A DNA stretch of 64,000 nucleotides from Psychrobacter sp. UBA3480 (lineage in GTDB: Bacteria > Pseudomonadota > Gammaproteobacteria > Pseudomonadales > Moraxellaceae). A program made the position numbers and the translations under genes. Of this stretch, positions 8,867 to 17,814 are shown in pieces; the first letter of the stretch is position 1; the number at the start of each line of letters is the position of its first letter. The stretch spans positions 62,001 to 126,000 of the forward strand of contig NZ_DFQV01000033.1 of assembly GCF_002377945.1 (NCBI RefSeq), in the 5' to 3' direction. The notes under the pieces were generated by a model. The model did not search any database and had not been told where the DNA came from. It saw only the letters and a program-made list of their open reading frames with translations.

Positions 8867-11314
8867 ATGATTTCTAGATATATGATATCTGAAAAAAAGC
8901 GCCCATCACATCTCTCAGTTCAAGACCTAAGCAATGTGGTTTACAGGATGAGCTCCGATCATAGTTTTGTTGCTCAGCCATCTATCGTTATTGCAATCAC
9001 CGATATTGTAATGATCATCCACAACAATTACGACGAATATGGTGGAGATGAGGCAGATGCCATAGGACAGATACTACAGACTATAAAAAGCAACCCAGTA
9101 TCTCTTTGTGATATGGATACCTCGAAATCAGGACTAGCTGGGAAGCCTCTTATCATTCAGCTTCTTATACTTATGCAAAATATGTGCAAACATGGCGGTG
9201 AGCATGTAAATAAACGGGTTTTATGGTTGGCGATAGCGATACATACAGGCGTTATGCTTTATTACTACGATAAGATAACGCAGGCTAATCAGATGCTAAT
9301 GCAGTTTAAGTTAGCAATATTTTTTACTACAAAAAATAGGCGTTGGATATGGAGGGAGCTACCAGACTATAGTTACAGGCCTAACTCTAACAATAGATTA
9401 AATGTCAAAAAGATACTATCGGTACTCGTTGATATTATAGAGCGGACCGAAAAAACGCTTAATACAGTTGCCAATTATTCTGCGTTTGATTCGATCGAAA
9501 AAAATGTAGATCCATATTTACCTGAGAAACAAAGTCAAATAAGTAAAATATTAACTGCTTATGTATGTGCGCATTATCCGAATGCTAAAGAGAAGATAAA
9601 ATCTAAGAAAGATGAAGAAGATAAGGTAAAAGAATTTTCTGACAAGCCTCTAAATCTGTCAGACGAATTATCAAACTTTGGTCCTACTAATGAATTAAGA
9701 CCTTATTACTGGGACACACCAAAAGAAGATATAGAGCAATACAGCGCTAACTATAATGTTGATTATTTAGAGGCTGAAACCGAAATATGTGATGGTTTTA
9801 CACCTAGTTTCGAAGAGGTATTAGATTCTTATGATTCACCATATATTAACTATGAACAACTGCCCAATGCATTTATTAGATATTCAGTACCGCTACAGAC
9901 TATTGATCTCTCACTACAGCAAAACTATATCTCTCAACGTGAGTTAGCGCTCAACTCTAATACTCGTTTGTTATCACTTCCTGCTTATCAAATATTATTC
10001 GCAACTTTAGTCCATGATGCCCAGAAATATCCGATAAAGTTTGATAAAGAGGCCGTACCAGCTGGTATTCTACTTTTATCTATGCTGACAGCTCTACCAG
10101 TAGAGTCACTAACAACCAAGAATTATATAAAACACTCAAGAACTTTTCGTATTGGAGACAGTAGAGCTTATATTCATCATCATCTAGGAATAACTGAAAG
10201 GTTAGATGTTTTTGATGATAAAAAGTACGAGAATAAACTAGATGTGATAAAAATTCCTGTTCCGGTTTGGCTGATTCAAAAACTAATAGGTAACGACCTT
10301 CCTTCAAAAACTGATATTACAATTTATCTGAAATCACTACGTAAAAACTGTGCTTTTCCTTATTTGTCGATTGCTAGAATTGAATCAGCTCTTCACGTTG
10401 TTTTATCACGTTATACCGCACATAGTCACTCACATATAGCTAATATTATTTGCCGTATACCGGCACCTCAGGCACCAGCAATGTACTACAGTAGTCACAG
10501 TAGTGAAGAACTAATAGCTCACTACAAGACCGCGCTGTCTGTATTAAATGCTGAGGGCAAATATGACTTATCTTATGTCACGCCTTGGCATAAATATACA
10601 ACTGGCTCAGGGTTTGCTCTAAAGATTGAATACGTACGCGATTTTATGGAGACTTTATTCCAGTGGGTTAGAGCTAGCTCAAATGAAGAGATGCACTTCG
10701 ATAGAGTCAGTATTTATACATGGTTTGTCTTTTGTTTACTGACAGGCGTTAGACCGAATAATGGTATAGGAAGAAACAGCGATATAGATTTAAATATGGG
10801 TTGGTTGTTAATTGATGACAAACCTAGTAAGAGTTTTAGAAATCATAGACTTATACCACTGTGTTTCACACTTACAAATTATCTCAAAAAATATCAGCGC
10901 TATTTAATAGACTATCAATTGGAGCATCCATTAAGTCTTGATATTAATGAAACTGTTGATCAAATTATTTCTGGGGATGAAGTCTCGCTCCTAAGGCTTT
11001 TGTCCAAGAAGCACGATAAGCTGATTCCTATAAAACGCGGTGCAGTATATGAGATGACAAAAGAGATGATAGATATAAGTCCGTACTGGACACGTCATTT
11101 CGTCAGAACGCAGCTAGAAAGACAAGGAGTAGATATTGCGTTAATAAATGGTGTCATTGGGCATGAAAAAAACCGCCAAGAAGCATTAGGTAAATTCTCA
11201 TCTTTAAGTAAAGATCAAATTAAATCAGTGGGTAAGTCATTCGAAAAAATTGCTAGGCAATTAGGTTTAAGTGATGAGATTGAGTTACCTAATTGGTCAG
11301 CTCAAGGATTTTAA
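8867..11314 (+). CDS. Large tyrosine-recombinase-fold protein lacking the catalytic tyrosine
   Basis: 815 residues. The C-terminal ~200 residues match the DNA breaking-rejoining catalytic fold: TGVRP with Arg629, a basic beta-hairpin segment (DDKPSKSFRNHRLIPL) that would supply Lys, RHFVR with His744 and Arg747, and IGHE with His766. The Tyr expected about 10-11 residues after that His is Phe777, and no Tyr occurs in the remaining ~38 residues. It is therefore either catalytically silent, acting as a partner or DNA-binding subunit, or diverged. The N-terminal 500+ residues are unrecognised; residues ~240-300 are highly charged. It sits 2 nt after the small protein and 2 nt before the active-looking recombinase, so the three are one operon. 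Confidence 0.8.
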   Translation: MISRYMISEKKRPSHLSVQDLSNVVYRMSSDHSFVAQPSIVIAITDIVMIIHNNYDEYGGDEADAIGQILQTIKSNPVSLCDMDTSKSGLAGKPLIIQLLILMQNMCKHGGEHVNKRVLWLAIAIHTGVMLYYYDKITQANQMLMQFKLAIFFTTKNRRWIWRELPDYSYRPNSNNRLNVKKILSVLVDIIERTEKTLNTVANYSAFDSIEKNVDPYLPEKQSQISKILTAYVCAHYPNAKEKIKSKKDEEDKVKEFSDKPLNLSDELSNFGPTNELRPYYWDTPKEDIEQYSANYNVDYLEAETEICDGFTPSFEEVLDSYDSPYINYEQLPNAFIRYSVPLQTIDLSLQQNYISQRELALNSNTRLLSLPAYQILFATLVHDAQKYPIKFDKEAVPAGILLLSMLTALPVESLTTKNYIKHSRTFRIGDSRAYIHHHLGITERLDVFDDKKYENKLDVIKIPVPVWLIQKLIGNDLPSKTDITIYLKSLRKNCAFPYLSIARIESALHVVLSRYTAHSHSHIANIICRIPAPQAPAMYYSSHSSEELIAHYKTALSVLNAEGKYDLSYVTPWHKYTTGSGFALKIEYVRDFMETLFQWVRASSNEEMHFDRVSIYTWFVFCLLTGVRPNNGIGRNSDIDLNMGWLLIDDKPSKSFRNHRLIPLCFTLTNYLKKYQRYLIDYQLEHPLSLDINETVDQIISGDEVSLLRLLSKKHDKLIPIKRGAVYEMTKEMIDISPYWTRHFVRTQLERQGVDIALINGVIGHEKNRQEALGKFSSLSKDQIKSVGKSFEKIARQLGLSDEIELPNWSAQGF

Positions 11315-11316
11315 TT

Positions 11317-14300
11317 ATGATAAATGAGGTTCTTAACCCGGTAAACCTACCTAAGATAGTAAATCAATTTGCTAAATACGATGGCAGGCGTAAAAAATAC
11401 GTTTTACTGAGTATACCTAGTGAGTCAACCAGTGCACTAACTGAAAATCAAGCATTAGAAATTAGTAGGTATCAGCTCCTTGCAGATCTACAAACGAAGT
11501 GGAAGCACTTACAGCATCAAATGCCAGGTAATATGAAATGGCTACAATCTACTACTAAATATTACCGCAAAGCTCTTAATTTGCATAATAGGCAGTTTAC
11601 TTTCAGAAGTATACCAGTCAATTATCTTGGTTCTCATTACAACTATTGGGGCTGCGGTCTTGATAAGTTCCGACAACAGCTTAAATTAAGTATCCAACCT
11701 ATCTCTCAAAAAGGCTTTGAGAAATTTAGGACTTTTGCAATTGAATTGGTACGAAAACAATGCAAAACAGAGAAAGAAGTTAAGCGAGCTTGGACGACGA
11801 TAGCGGATTTTATCAGCTATCAAAATAAACATTACATGTTAGCTAAACATTATTATTCTGCGTTGATACCACCCAAAAAAGTAAAGCTCAACCCTTTAGT
11901 TATTAGTACAAACTGGGTTACGGAAGGAAAAAAATTAACTAAAATCATTAATGCGGTAAACGCGCATTGGGAACGTACCGCCAAGTATAGCCATGATGAG
12001 GTTTTGGGATGGCTATTATATTCAGGCATCATATATGGAGGCATCAATGATCTTGATCTGCTAGGTGGTTGGCTGAAAGCACTTATAGATGGTCAAGCTC
12101 GTCCATTCATAAATGAGCGAGTTTATTTGTCTATTCGATACAAGTCAGGGAATTACGGTAATGAACGTATGGAGGGCTGTAGTGATATTTACAATACCAA
12201 ACAAATTGTTGTCGATTTGGTTAGCCAATGTTGGCTAATACGATATAACGCTCAAAGTAGTACTAAAAATATTCAAAGTTCCTTAAGACAGTACTCTCAA
12301 AAGCAAATCAAAAACTATATTTTCAAAGTGTTATTGCCCATATTAAACCCTCTATCTATAGAGCTAACGACACTTAGCAAGTTACTAGTGAATGCAAGCT
12401 ACTATTGGGAGATGTTAGACAAAGTAGCTATAGATCAAGCTTCAGCATCTATCCTACGAGGCAAACACAACCATACCGGATTGAGTACTACAGATTTTGA
12501 AAGATATTTGAGTAGACAGTATAAGAATAGTAATATGCCCGCTCAGTATGATCTAAGCGGGATATTAAAACTTAAAATCAAGTCTACAAAAGCCATTATT
12601 AATACTCAAGAAAAATATAGTACCTGCAAAACCCTCGTTCGTAAGTCAGATCTAATACAAACCTTAGCTAAAGACTTTAAGCTACATGAAAAGAATAAGA
12701 ATAAAAAGCTTGCTTATACTCCTCCAACATTGATTCAAAGAGTAAGAAAAAGATATAAGCAGTACAATGCTATGAATGAAAAAATTATCATTCAATGGGT
12801 TCTGAGTCTATTGAGCCAAAAAAGACCACTTAGTGACACCTCTATTATACATTATGTCAAAAATATAGGTTATGAGTGGCTCTACTTTACAGAAGGCCAG
12901 GCATTAAAAGATTGGACATCAGAAGATTTTGAAGAGATGTATGATGATATTTTTGAATATAAAGAATTCGAAAGAAAAGTAACAGATCTTAGCTATTCGG
13001 CTAGATTATTTCAAAAAATGCATAACCTCGCAGTCAAGGAGTTTAATTTAGCTCCAGTGATTATCGAACAGGCGAAAAATAAACGTCGTGTCCGCTCCGA
13101 GCTTATTCCACCACAAGCGTACCATGCCATTATCAGACAAATACTCAAATCCGTCGATGTTTTGGAAAGGGAGATGTTCGCGTTACTGTTCATATTGGTA
13201 TATCGAACTGGTATGCGTAAGAAGGAGTTGTTAGGTCTACGTTATATAGATATAGAAGGCTTGTCTCATGGTCAGCCCTCTATCATTGTGCGTCCTAATA
13301 AATATCGATCTACCAAGACTCAGGGGAGTATCAGAAGGATAGCTATATTTGCACTACTAAAGCCACAAGAACTCGAATTTTTCATTAATTTTGTAGAAAG
13401 CAATATAGGCAGTAACTCTAATAAATTTATCTTTACGTTATCAAGTGCTCATCAGCCGATTGACGATCATGTCCCACTACAATTGCTTAAAAAAGTATTG
13501 ACAGACATATCCGTATCAGACGAATTATGCAATTTTACTTTTCACGCATTCAGACATACTGCTGTCAGTAATCTTTCTTTAGTACTGAATGGCAGGCAGG
13601 ATCTAATACAGGCACTAACAGACTATAATGAAGATGATATATTACATATTAAGAATGGTTTGTTAGGTATACAGACTGAAGGTTCTGATAGTTGGTATGC
13701 TCTGTCTGGGGTAATGGGTCACCTATCACCAAAACGTAGTTTTGAATATTACAATCATATTGCAACTCTAATGGCGACTTATGAGCTGAGCTTTGCAAAG
13801 ATATGCCTATCACTAAAGACGGTAAACAATATTACAAGCATAACTAATAAGAAGCTTGCAGAAAACGCAGCTTTAATTGAGGGTAATCAATTAGTGTTAA
13901 CCAGTATCCGTAAATTACTTTTCAAAAACACTATAAAAAAGATAAGAAAGTCACCGAATTTTACTATTCAAAACTCTGAAGAGCAACCATTGGATTATCA
14001 GCTATCCAATAAAAAAGCTGATCTATTTATGCGTTATGGTATTAATAAGCTTGAGCTTTTCTTAAACGGATCTGATACATTATCATCGCTGAAAGAAGCA
14101 GCACACTTGGCTCAAATAAGTGAAGATGATGCCGAGATTTTGATAAAGAGAGCATATCAGGTTAGTACATTAATGACTAAACACAGTCGACCAAGATTTG
14201 TAAAAGTAAGAGAAACGGATAAGATATTTTTTAGTCCACTAAGTTTGCAGCATCAAAGCGATTTTAGAATGTTATCAATTTTGCAATATAGCGCTCGCAA

Positions 14301-14673
14301 ACTACGTGACCATAATTCAAATGATTGGCAGTGGTTTACCAATATCTGTAGTCAAAGCTTAACTACTACCAATTCTTCAATATCATTTAAGAGAAGCAAA
14401 AATAATGAGTTGCTACGTTTTATAACTGTAGCGACACATTTACTGCCAGCAAAAAATTGGCTTATTACTAGCAATAGATGTCTACTTGCCGAATACCTCA
14501 ATGAGGAAGCTGAAGGTATAAAAATCCACTATAAGGAAAGTATGACCACGGTTCAGATTGGGATCGTAAGTCCTGATGTCAGGGACAACCAAGGCAGATG
14601 GAAGTACTCGCCGTTATTACGATTTTTTATACATATAATGATGATCAGTGATGAACAGTTAAAAATCAAATAG
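11317..14673 (+). CDS. Very large tyrosine recombinase / integrase
   Basis: 1118 residues from the ATG at 11317, preferred over the in-frame TTG at 11293 because an AAGGA motif lies about 8 nt before it and because it starts just after the previous stop. Residues ~620-820 form a phage-integrase catalytic domain: RTGMRKKELLG with Arg634, HAFRHT with His743 and Arg746, MGH with His802, and the nucleophile within EYYNH (Tyr811 or Tyr812). All expected catalytic residues are present, so this is the likely strand-transfer enzyme of the module. Typical integrases have 300-450 residues; the long flanking regions of ~600 and ~300 residues are unrecognised. The tandem small/large/large arrangement recalls recombinase trios such as Tn554 tnpABC and the Gamma-Mobile-Trio, but I cannot confirm membership in either. 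Confidence 0.88.
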   Translation: MINEVLNPVNLPKIVNQFAKYDGRRKKYVLLSIPSESTSALTENQALEISRYQLLADLQTKWKHLQHQMPGNMKWLQSTTKYYRKALNLHNRQFTFRSIPVNYLGSHYNYWGCGLDKFRQQLKLSIQPISQKGFEKFRTFAIELVRKQCKTEKEVKRAWTTIADFISYQNKHYMLAKHYYSALIPPKKVKLNPLVISTNWVTEGKKLTKIINAVNAHWERTAKYSHDEVLGWLLYSGIIYGGINDLDLLGGWLKALIDGQARPFINERVYLSIRYKSGNYGNERMEGCSDIYNTKQIVVDLVSQCWLIRYNAQSSTKNIQSSLRQYSQKQIKNYIFKVLLPILNPLSIELTTLSKLLVNASYYWEMLDKVAIDQASASILRGKHNHTGLSTTDFERYLSRQYKNSNMPAQYDLSGILKLKIKSTKAIINTQEKYSTCKTLVRKSDLIQTLAKDFKLHEKNKNKKLAYTPPTLIQRVRKRYKQYNAMNEKIIIQWVLSLLSQKRPLSDTSIIHYVKNIGYEWLYFTEGQALKDWTSEDFEEMYDDIFEYKEFERKVTDLSYSARLFQKMHNLAVKEFNLAPVIIEQAKNKRRVRSELIPPQAYHAIIRQILKSVDVLEREMFALLFILVYRTGMRKKELLGLRYIDIEGLSHGQPSIIVRPNKYRSTKTQGSIRRIAIFALLKPQELEFFINFVESNIGSNSNKFIFTLSSAHQPIDDHVPLQLLKKVLTDISVSDELCNFTFHAFRHTAVSNLSLVLNGRQDLIQALTDYNEDDILHIKNGLLGIQTEGSDSWYALSGVMGHLSPKRSFEYYNHIATLMATYELSFAKICLSLKTVNNITSITNKKLAENAALIEGNQLVLTSIRKLLFKNTIKKIRKSPNFTIQNSEEQPLDYQLSNKKADLFMRYGINKLELFLNGSDTLSSLKEAAHLAQISEDDAEILIKRAYQVSTLMTKHSRPRFVKVRETDKIFFSPLSLQHQSDFRMLSILQYSARKLRDHNSNDWQWFTNICSQSLTTTNSSISFKRSKNNELLRFITVATHLLPAKNWLITSNRCLLAEYLNEEAEGIKIHYKESMTTVQIGIVSPDVRDNQGRWKYSPLLRFFIHIMMISDEQLKIK

Positions 14674-14892
14674 CGTTCCATAATTTGGAAAATTCCAAGT
14701 AGCGTCTTATACTAGCTCAAATACTTGAATGTTAAAATTAAATAAAGCTTCGTACAACAATCTAAGTAATAAGTGGTTAGTCGAGGTAAGTAGTGTTTAC
14801 ATAACCATCCTACCGCCACTCAAGTATCTGAGCCTAAGGAAGCTGAAACTATCGAATTAGGTGATGAAAGAGAAGACACTAGTTACAAAGAA

Positions 14893-16302
14893 ATGATAAA
14901 TGAGTTAGACGGCTCTGCGCAGTTTAAATTTCTTAAGAACAACAATAATTTATCTTTACTATGTATACCTAACTCTACTCTCAAAGGCGAATCCGTCACG
15001 GTTCTAATACCACATTCTGAAATTATCAGACATTATTTTGCCGCTTCTAAATACTTTATTCGTCGTTTATTCAGTGAAGACTTAATTGCTGAATTAGTTA
15101 CATTGATAGGAAGTATAGAAGACAATAAAGATATATGTTCGATAAAATTAAATAGTAGGCATTTTCTTGATAGTGATGTTCCATTCTTAGCAAGAGGTTT
15201 ACTAGACGATGAGGCAATGAATGCCATGCGAGAAGTTTACAGCCATGCTTATAGGTACTTAAAAAAATCAAAAATCGGTGGTTACTATGACAATGTTACT
15301 GAACTACCTTTAACAACGAACCTACCTTTTGTGGATGGATCAAAGCTTGAAGTCATAGGTCACTACGTAAGTAAAGAAGATAGTATTCATAAATATTTTC
15401 TAATCCGAAAAATACAGACCTGTCATCATTCTTGGCCATTTAATAAGTTAGAGATTATTAGTGCTGAGACTTTCCCAGATCGTGATAGGGAGGAATATGA
15501 GGTCAGAATACCAAAAGAACAAAGTTCAGTTGAGCAAGAGGACATAGATTTGATGATTGATAGTCCTCCCAACGCAGAAGAGACTGAATTAAGAATTGAC
15601 GTTCGTCAAGAAGGACGCTTTCCGTTTCTCGATGAGTTACCAGTAAAGAAGAAACAAGAAAAAGGAAACAGCGAAGAGTTGATCTATAACGCTGTCGGCA
15701 TTACCCAACTAGAGCAGATTCAAAAAAACCATGAAATAAATCAAGGTTCTTCAGGAGAAGAGAACTACAGTCAAGATAATACAATTAGTCCTGTTCAGCT
15801 TGAAACTAATAAAGATGCAGCTGAAATTAAGTCATTCACTGATATTTCTACGATATTTCATGAAATTGAGTTAGAGCAGGACGACTGGAGAATCAAGGCA
15901 TTACCTACAAATAGAATAAATGCAGCTGAACCCTACGGTGAATTCTCTTTCAAAGGAATCAAATGGTCTATGATTTCCTCTAGAAACAGAAGAGGACTAT
16001 TGTTGAAAGTAGAAATCACAGATGATACAGACAATTTTACTGTGTACTGCTTAGATATTGAACCTAAAGAAGGTAGAACATACGGGTTATATCTATTTAC
16101 TGTTCCTAAATATGCATTGAGTATAAGTGAGACTGAGTTAGAGAAAATTATCGATAAAATCAGCAAGAATAAAGGTAAGGGAATTGGAAAAATCTTAAAA
16201 TCCAAATTTGAAATAGTTAATAGATTGAATCATACGAGCGTTAATGAGTCTATCAAAGATAGAATCATTAATAAAATATATGAAATGACTAAAAGCTTCT
16301 AG
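14893..16302 (+). CDS. Unknown 469-aa protein next to the recombinase module
   Basis: I do not recognise this protein. It is soluble, with an N-terminal part (~1-200), an acidic low-complexity linker (~210-320) and a C-terminal part (~335-469) rich in beta-type residues ending in a basic helix. Because it lies 219 bp after the big recombinase on the same strand it could be an accessory protein of the element or the first cargo gene. The start is uncertain: the reading frame stays open upstream to about 14798 and reads as plausible acidic protein (for example VSEPKEAETIELGD) without a standard start codon. An ATG at 14729 opens a different frame over the same stretch, suggesting a frameshifted 5' end. 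Function cannot be assigned. Confidence 0.65.
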   Translation: MINELDGSAQFKFLKNNNNLSLLCIPNSTLKGESVTVLIPHSEIIRHYFAASKYFIRRLFSEDLIAELVTLIGSIEDNKDICSIKLNSRHFLDSDVPFLARGLLDDEAMNAMREVYSHAYRYLKKSKIGGYYDNVTELPLTTNLPFVDGSKLEVIGHYVSKEDSIHKYFLIRKIQTCHHSWPFNKLEIISAETFPDRDREEYEVRIPKEQSSVEQEDIDLMIDSPPNAEETELRIDVRQEGRFPFLDELPVKKKQEKGNSEELIYNAVGITQLEQIQKNHEINQGSSGEENYSQDNTISPVQLETNKDAAEIKSFTDISTIFHEIELEQDDWRIKALPTNRINAAEPYGEFSFKGIKWSMISSRNRRGLLLKVEITDDTDNFTVYCLDIEPKEGRTYGLYLFTVPKYALSISETELEKIIDKISKNKGKGIGKILKSKFEIVNRLNHTSVNESIKDRIINKIYEMTKSF

Positions 16303-16479
16303 TAATTTATAATAAGTGCACAATTATCTATTTTCATAAGTGATTAGTAATTATATTGCTGTATTTTTTATATTTCTTATGCTAGCAATCTCGATTGCAA
16401 CACTTTTGCTTTGTTTTAAATCTTAGTGGTTGTAGTCTACTAACTATTTACCAAACAAGAAGGACTGAGGTGAAGTATC

Positions 16480-16725
16480 ATGCGAAAAATTGATGAAAAG
16501 TTCTTGATGGCAGTAATGATATTTACTGTTGCCGCTTTAGTTGGATACTTTGTGCTTGATCTCATAGCAAGAAGACACATCTCCAATGTGAATAGTAGTA
16601 TTGGAGCTATCGAGCAAGCGCCTTTAATAGTTATCAATACCATACAAGGTTACTGGTGGTTTGGGTACTTAATACTACTAGGCATGTTAACTCTAAAATG
16701 GTTCATTAAAAGAGTTATGAGCTAA
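16480..16725 (+). CDS. Small two-helix membrane protein
   Basis: 81 residues with two hydrophobic segments (about 8-27 and 58-76) separated by a polar loop and ending in basic residues, so a small inner-membrane protein. A purine-rich ribosome-binding site (GAGGTGAAG) precedes the ATG. It lies upstream of a broken membrane-protein gene and the Detocs-like operon on the same strand. Function is unknown; small membrane proteins like this are frequent in defence islands, but nothing in the sequence proves such a role. Confidence 0.55.
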   Translation: MRKIDEKFLMAVMIFTVAALVGYFVLDLIARRHISNVNSSIGAIEQAPLIVINTIQGYWWFGYLILLGMLTLKWFIKRVMS

Positions 16726-16772
16726 TAAGTAAACAAGAACTAAAAAATTTTCAAAATCTGCTATCAAACAAA

Positions 16773-17252
16773 ATGTATAGAGAAGAGGCAACAGTATATT
16801 TTTATCATCATCATGAAACATTTAAACCTACACTTGATGAAATTCAGCGAGCATATGCAGAGCGTCGAAACGCAGCCAATGAAAAAGACTATGAATGGAC
16901 GAAGTGATTAATTGCTATTGCTGCTGAAGTATTCTCAATCATAATGTCTCACATTATAAGAACTCCATCAGTGCTCGATAGTCAATCGTTGCTCATACAA
17001 AGTAATCAGCTAACTCTGTTTAAAAGCGCTATTGTTACTAATGCGTTAGGTATCATTTTTGGAGCTATTTACTTATACACTGATATAAGAAGTGAAAGAG
17101 ATCTAGTCGACAAACCAAGTATTCAACGATTACATCTCCTCTTGAAGGAAACTAGCAGATACGAGAACGTTATCCCTTCAGATAAGTTCCGTTTGTTCTT
17201 TTACTGCAAAAGAATCAGTCTTACTTGTTTTTTGGAATGTATTGAGGCTTGA
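16773..17252 (+). pseudogene. Membrane-protein gene interrupted by an in-frame TGA
   Basis: A frame opening at ATG 16773 codes 44 residues, stops at TGA 16905-16907, then continues in the same frame to 17252. The joined product would be ~159 residues, with two hydrophobic segments just after the stop (the first beginning LIAIAAEVFSII) and a polar C-terminal half. The TGA follows EWTK, where TGG (Trp) would be a one-base change, so a recent nonsense mutation is the simplest reading. The frame also remains open upstream of 16773, so the true start may be earlier. Readthrough or internal initiation at ATG 16944 is possible but there is no sign of either. Confidence 0.5.
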
Positions 17253-17352
17253 GTTGCACTCATCTGGATCATGTAGTCTATCGTAAGACCATACATATTT
17301 GAACACTACACTTGATATGAAATTAGAGTGAAGGCGACTTAGGAAACCTAAA

Positions 17353-17814
17353 ATGGATTCGAAAGCTGTAATTGATCATCTGTGGAAGTATTTTACAATA
17401 CATTCACAGCAAAGAATGATGCTATTTAATTTCTATATCGTAATATGCGGCGTTATTAGCTCTGCTATAGGATATAGTATCAAATCAACGGAAGATACCA
17501 TATCCTTAGAAATTATCTTATGTATATTATTAATCTTATTTAGTTTTTTATTCTATAAATTAGATCAACGTACTTCTTTCTTAATCAAACGAAGTGAAAG
17601 AGCTTTGGCTGATTTCGAAAATCAATTTAACACTACTAGTATAAATTTGTTCATTAATGATAATGACGATTTAACAAGTAGAAATACTAATAGGAAATTG
17701 AATAAAATTTTTACTTATGGACAAATATTTCGAGGCGTTTTTATCGTAATTAGTTTACTAAGTATAATCCTGATAGGTTATCTACTATTTCAAAGAGTAT
17801 CAAAATGTCTATAG
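17353..17814 (+). CDS. Three-helix membrane protein, first gene of the Detocs-like operon
   Basis: 153 residues with predicted membrane helices at ~25-43, ~49-68 and ~128-148 and a ~60-residue polar region between the second and third. The N-terminus has an amphipathic HSQQRMMLFNFY stretch. An AGGAAA ribosome-binding site precedes the ATG. Its last 10 nt overlap the start of the sensor-kinase gene, implying translational coupling and a shared complex or pathway. It is not one of the three Detocs proteins known to me. It could be a membrane anchor or sensor for the kinase, an additional pore-forming effector, or an unrelated gene caught in the operon. I do not recognise a named family. Confidence 0.75.
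   Translation: MDSKAVIDHLWKYFTIHSQQRMMLFNFYIVICGVISSAIGYSIKSTEDTISLEIILCILLILFSFLFYKLDQRTSFLIKRSERALADFENQFNTTSINLFINDNDDLTSRNTNRKLNKIFTYGQIFRGVFIVISLLSIILIGYLLFQRVSKCL

Noticed and set aside
8361..14673. Naming the module gmtX/gmtY/gmtZ
   Set aside because: The trio layout is suggestive, but I cannot confirm sequence membership, order or sizes from memory, so no symbols are given.
14684..14701. TTGGAA-AA-TTCCAA inverted repeat after the large recombinase as an attachment site
   Set aside because: Short, has no second copy that I could find, and lacks a T tract, so neither att site nor terminator can be supported.
16944..17252. Independent 102-aa gene starting at ATG 16944
   Set aside because: It is in frame with the preceding 44-codon piece across a TGA, has no ribosome-binding site and starts within a hydrophobic segment, so a broken longer gene is more likely.
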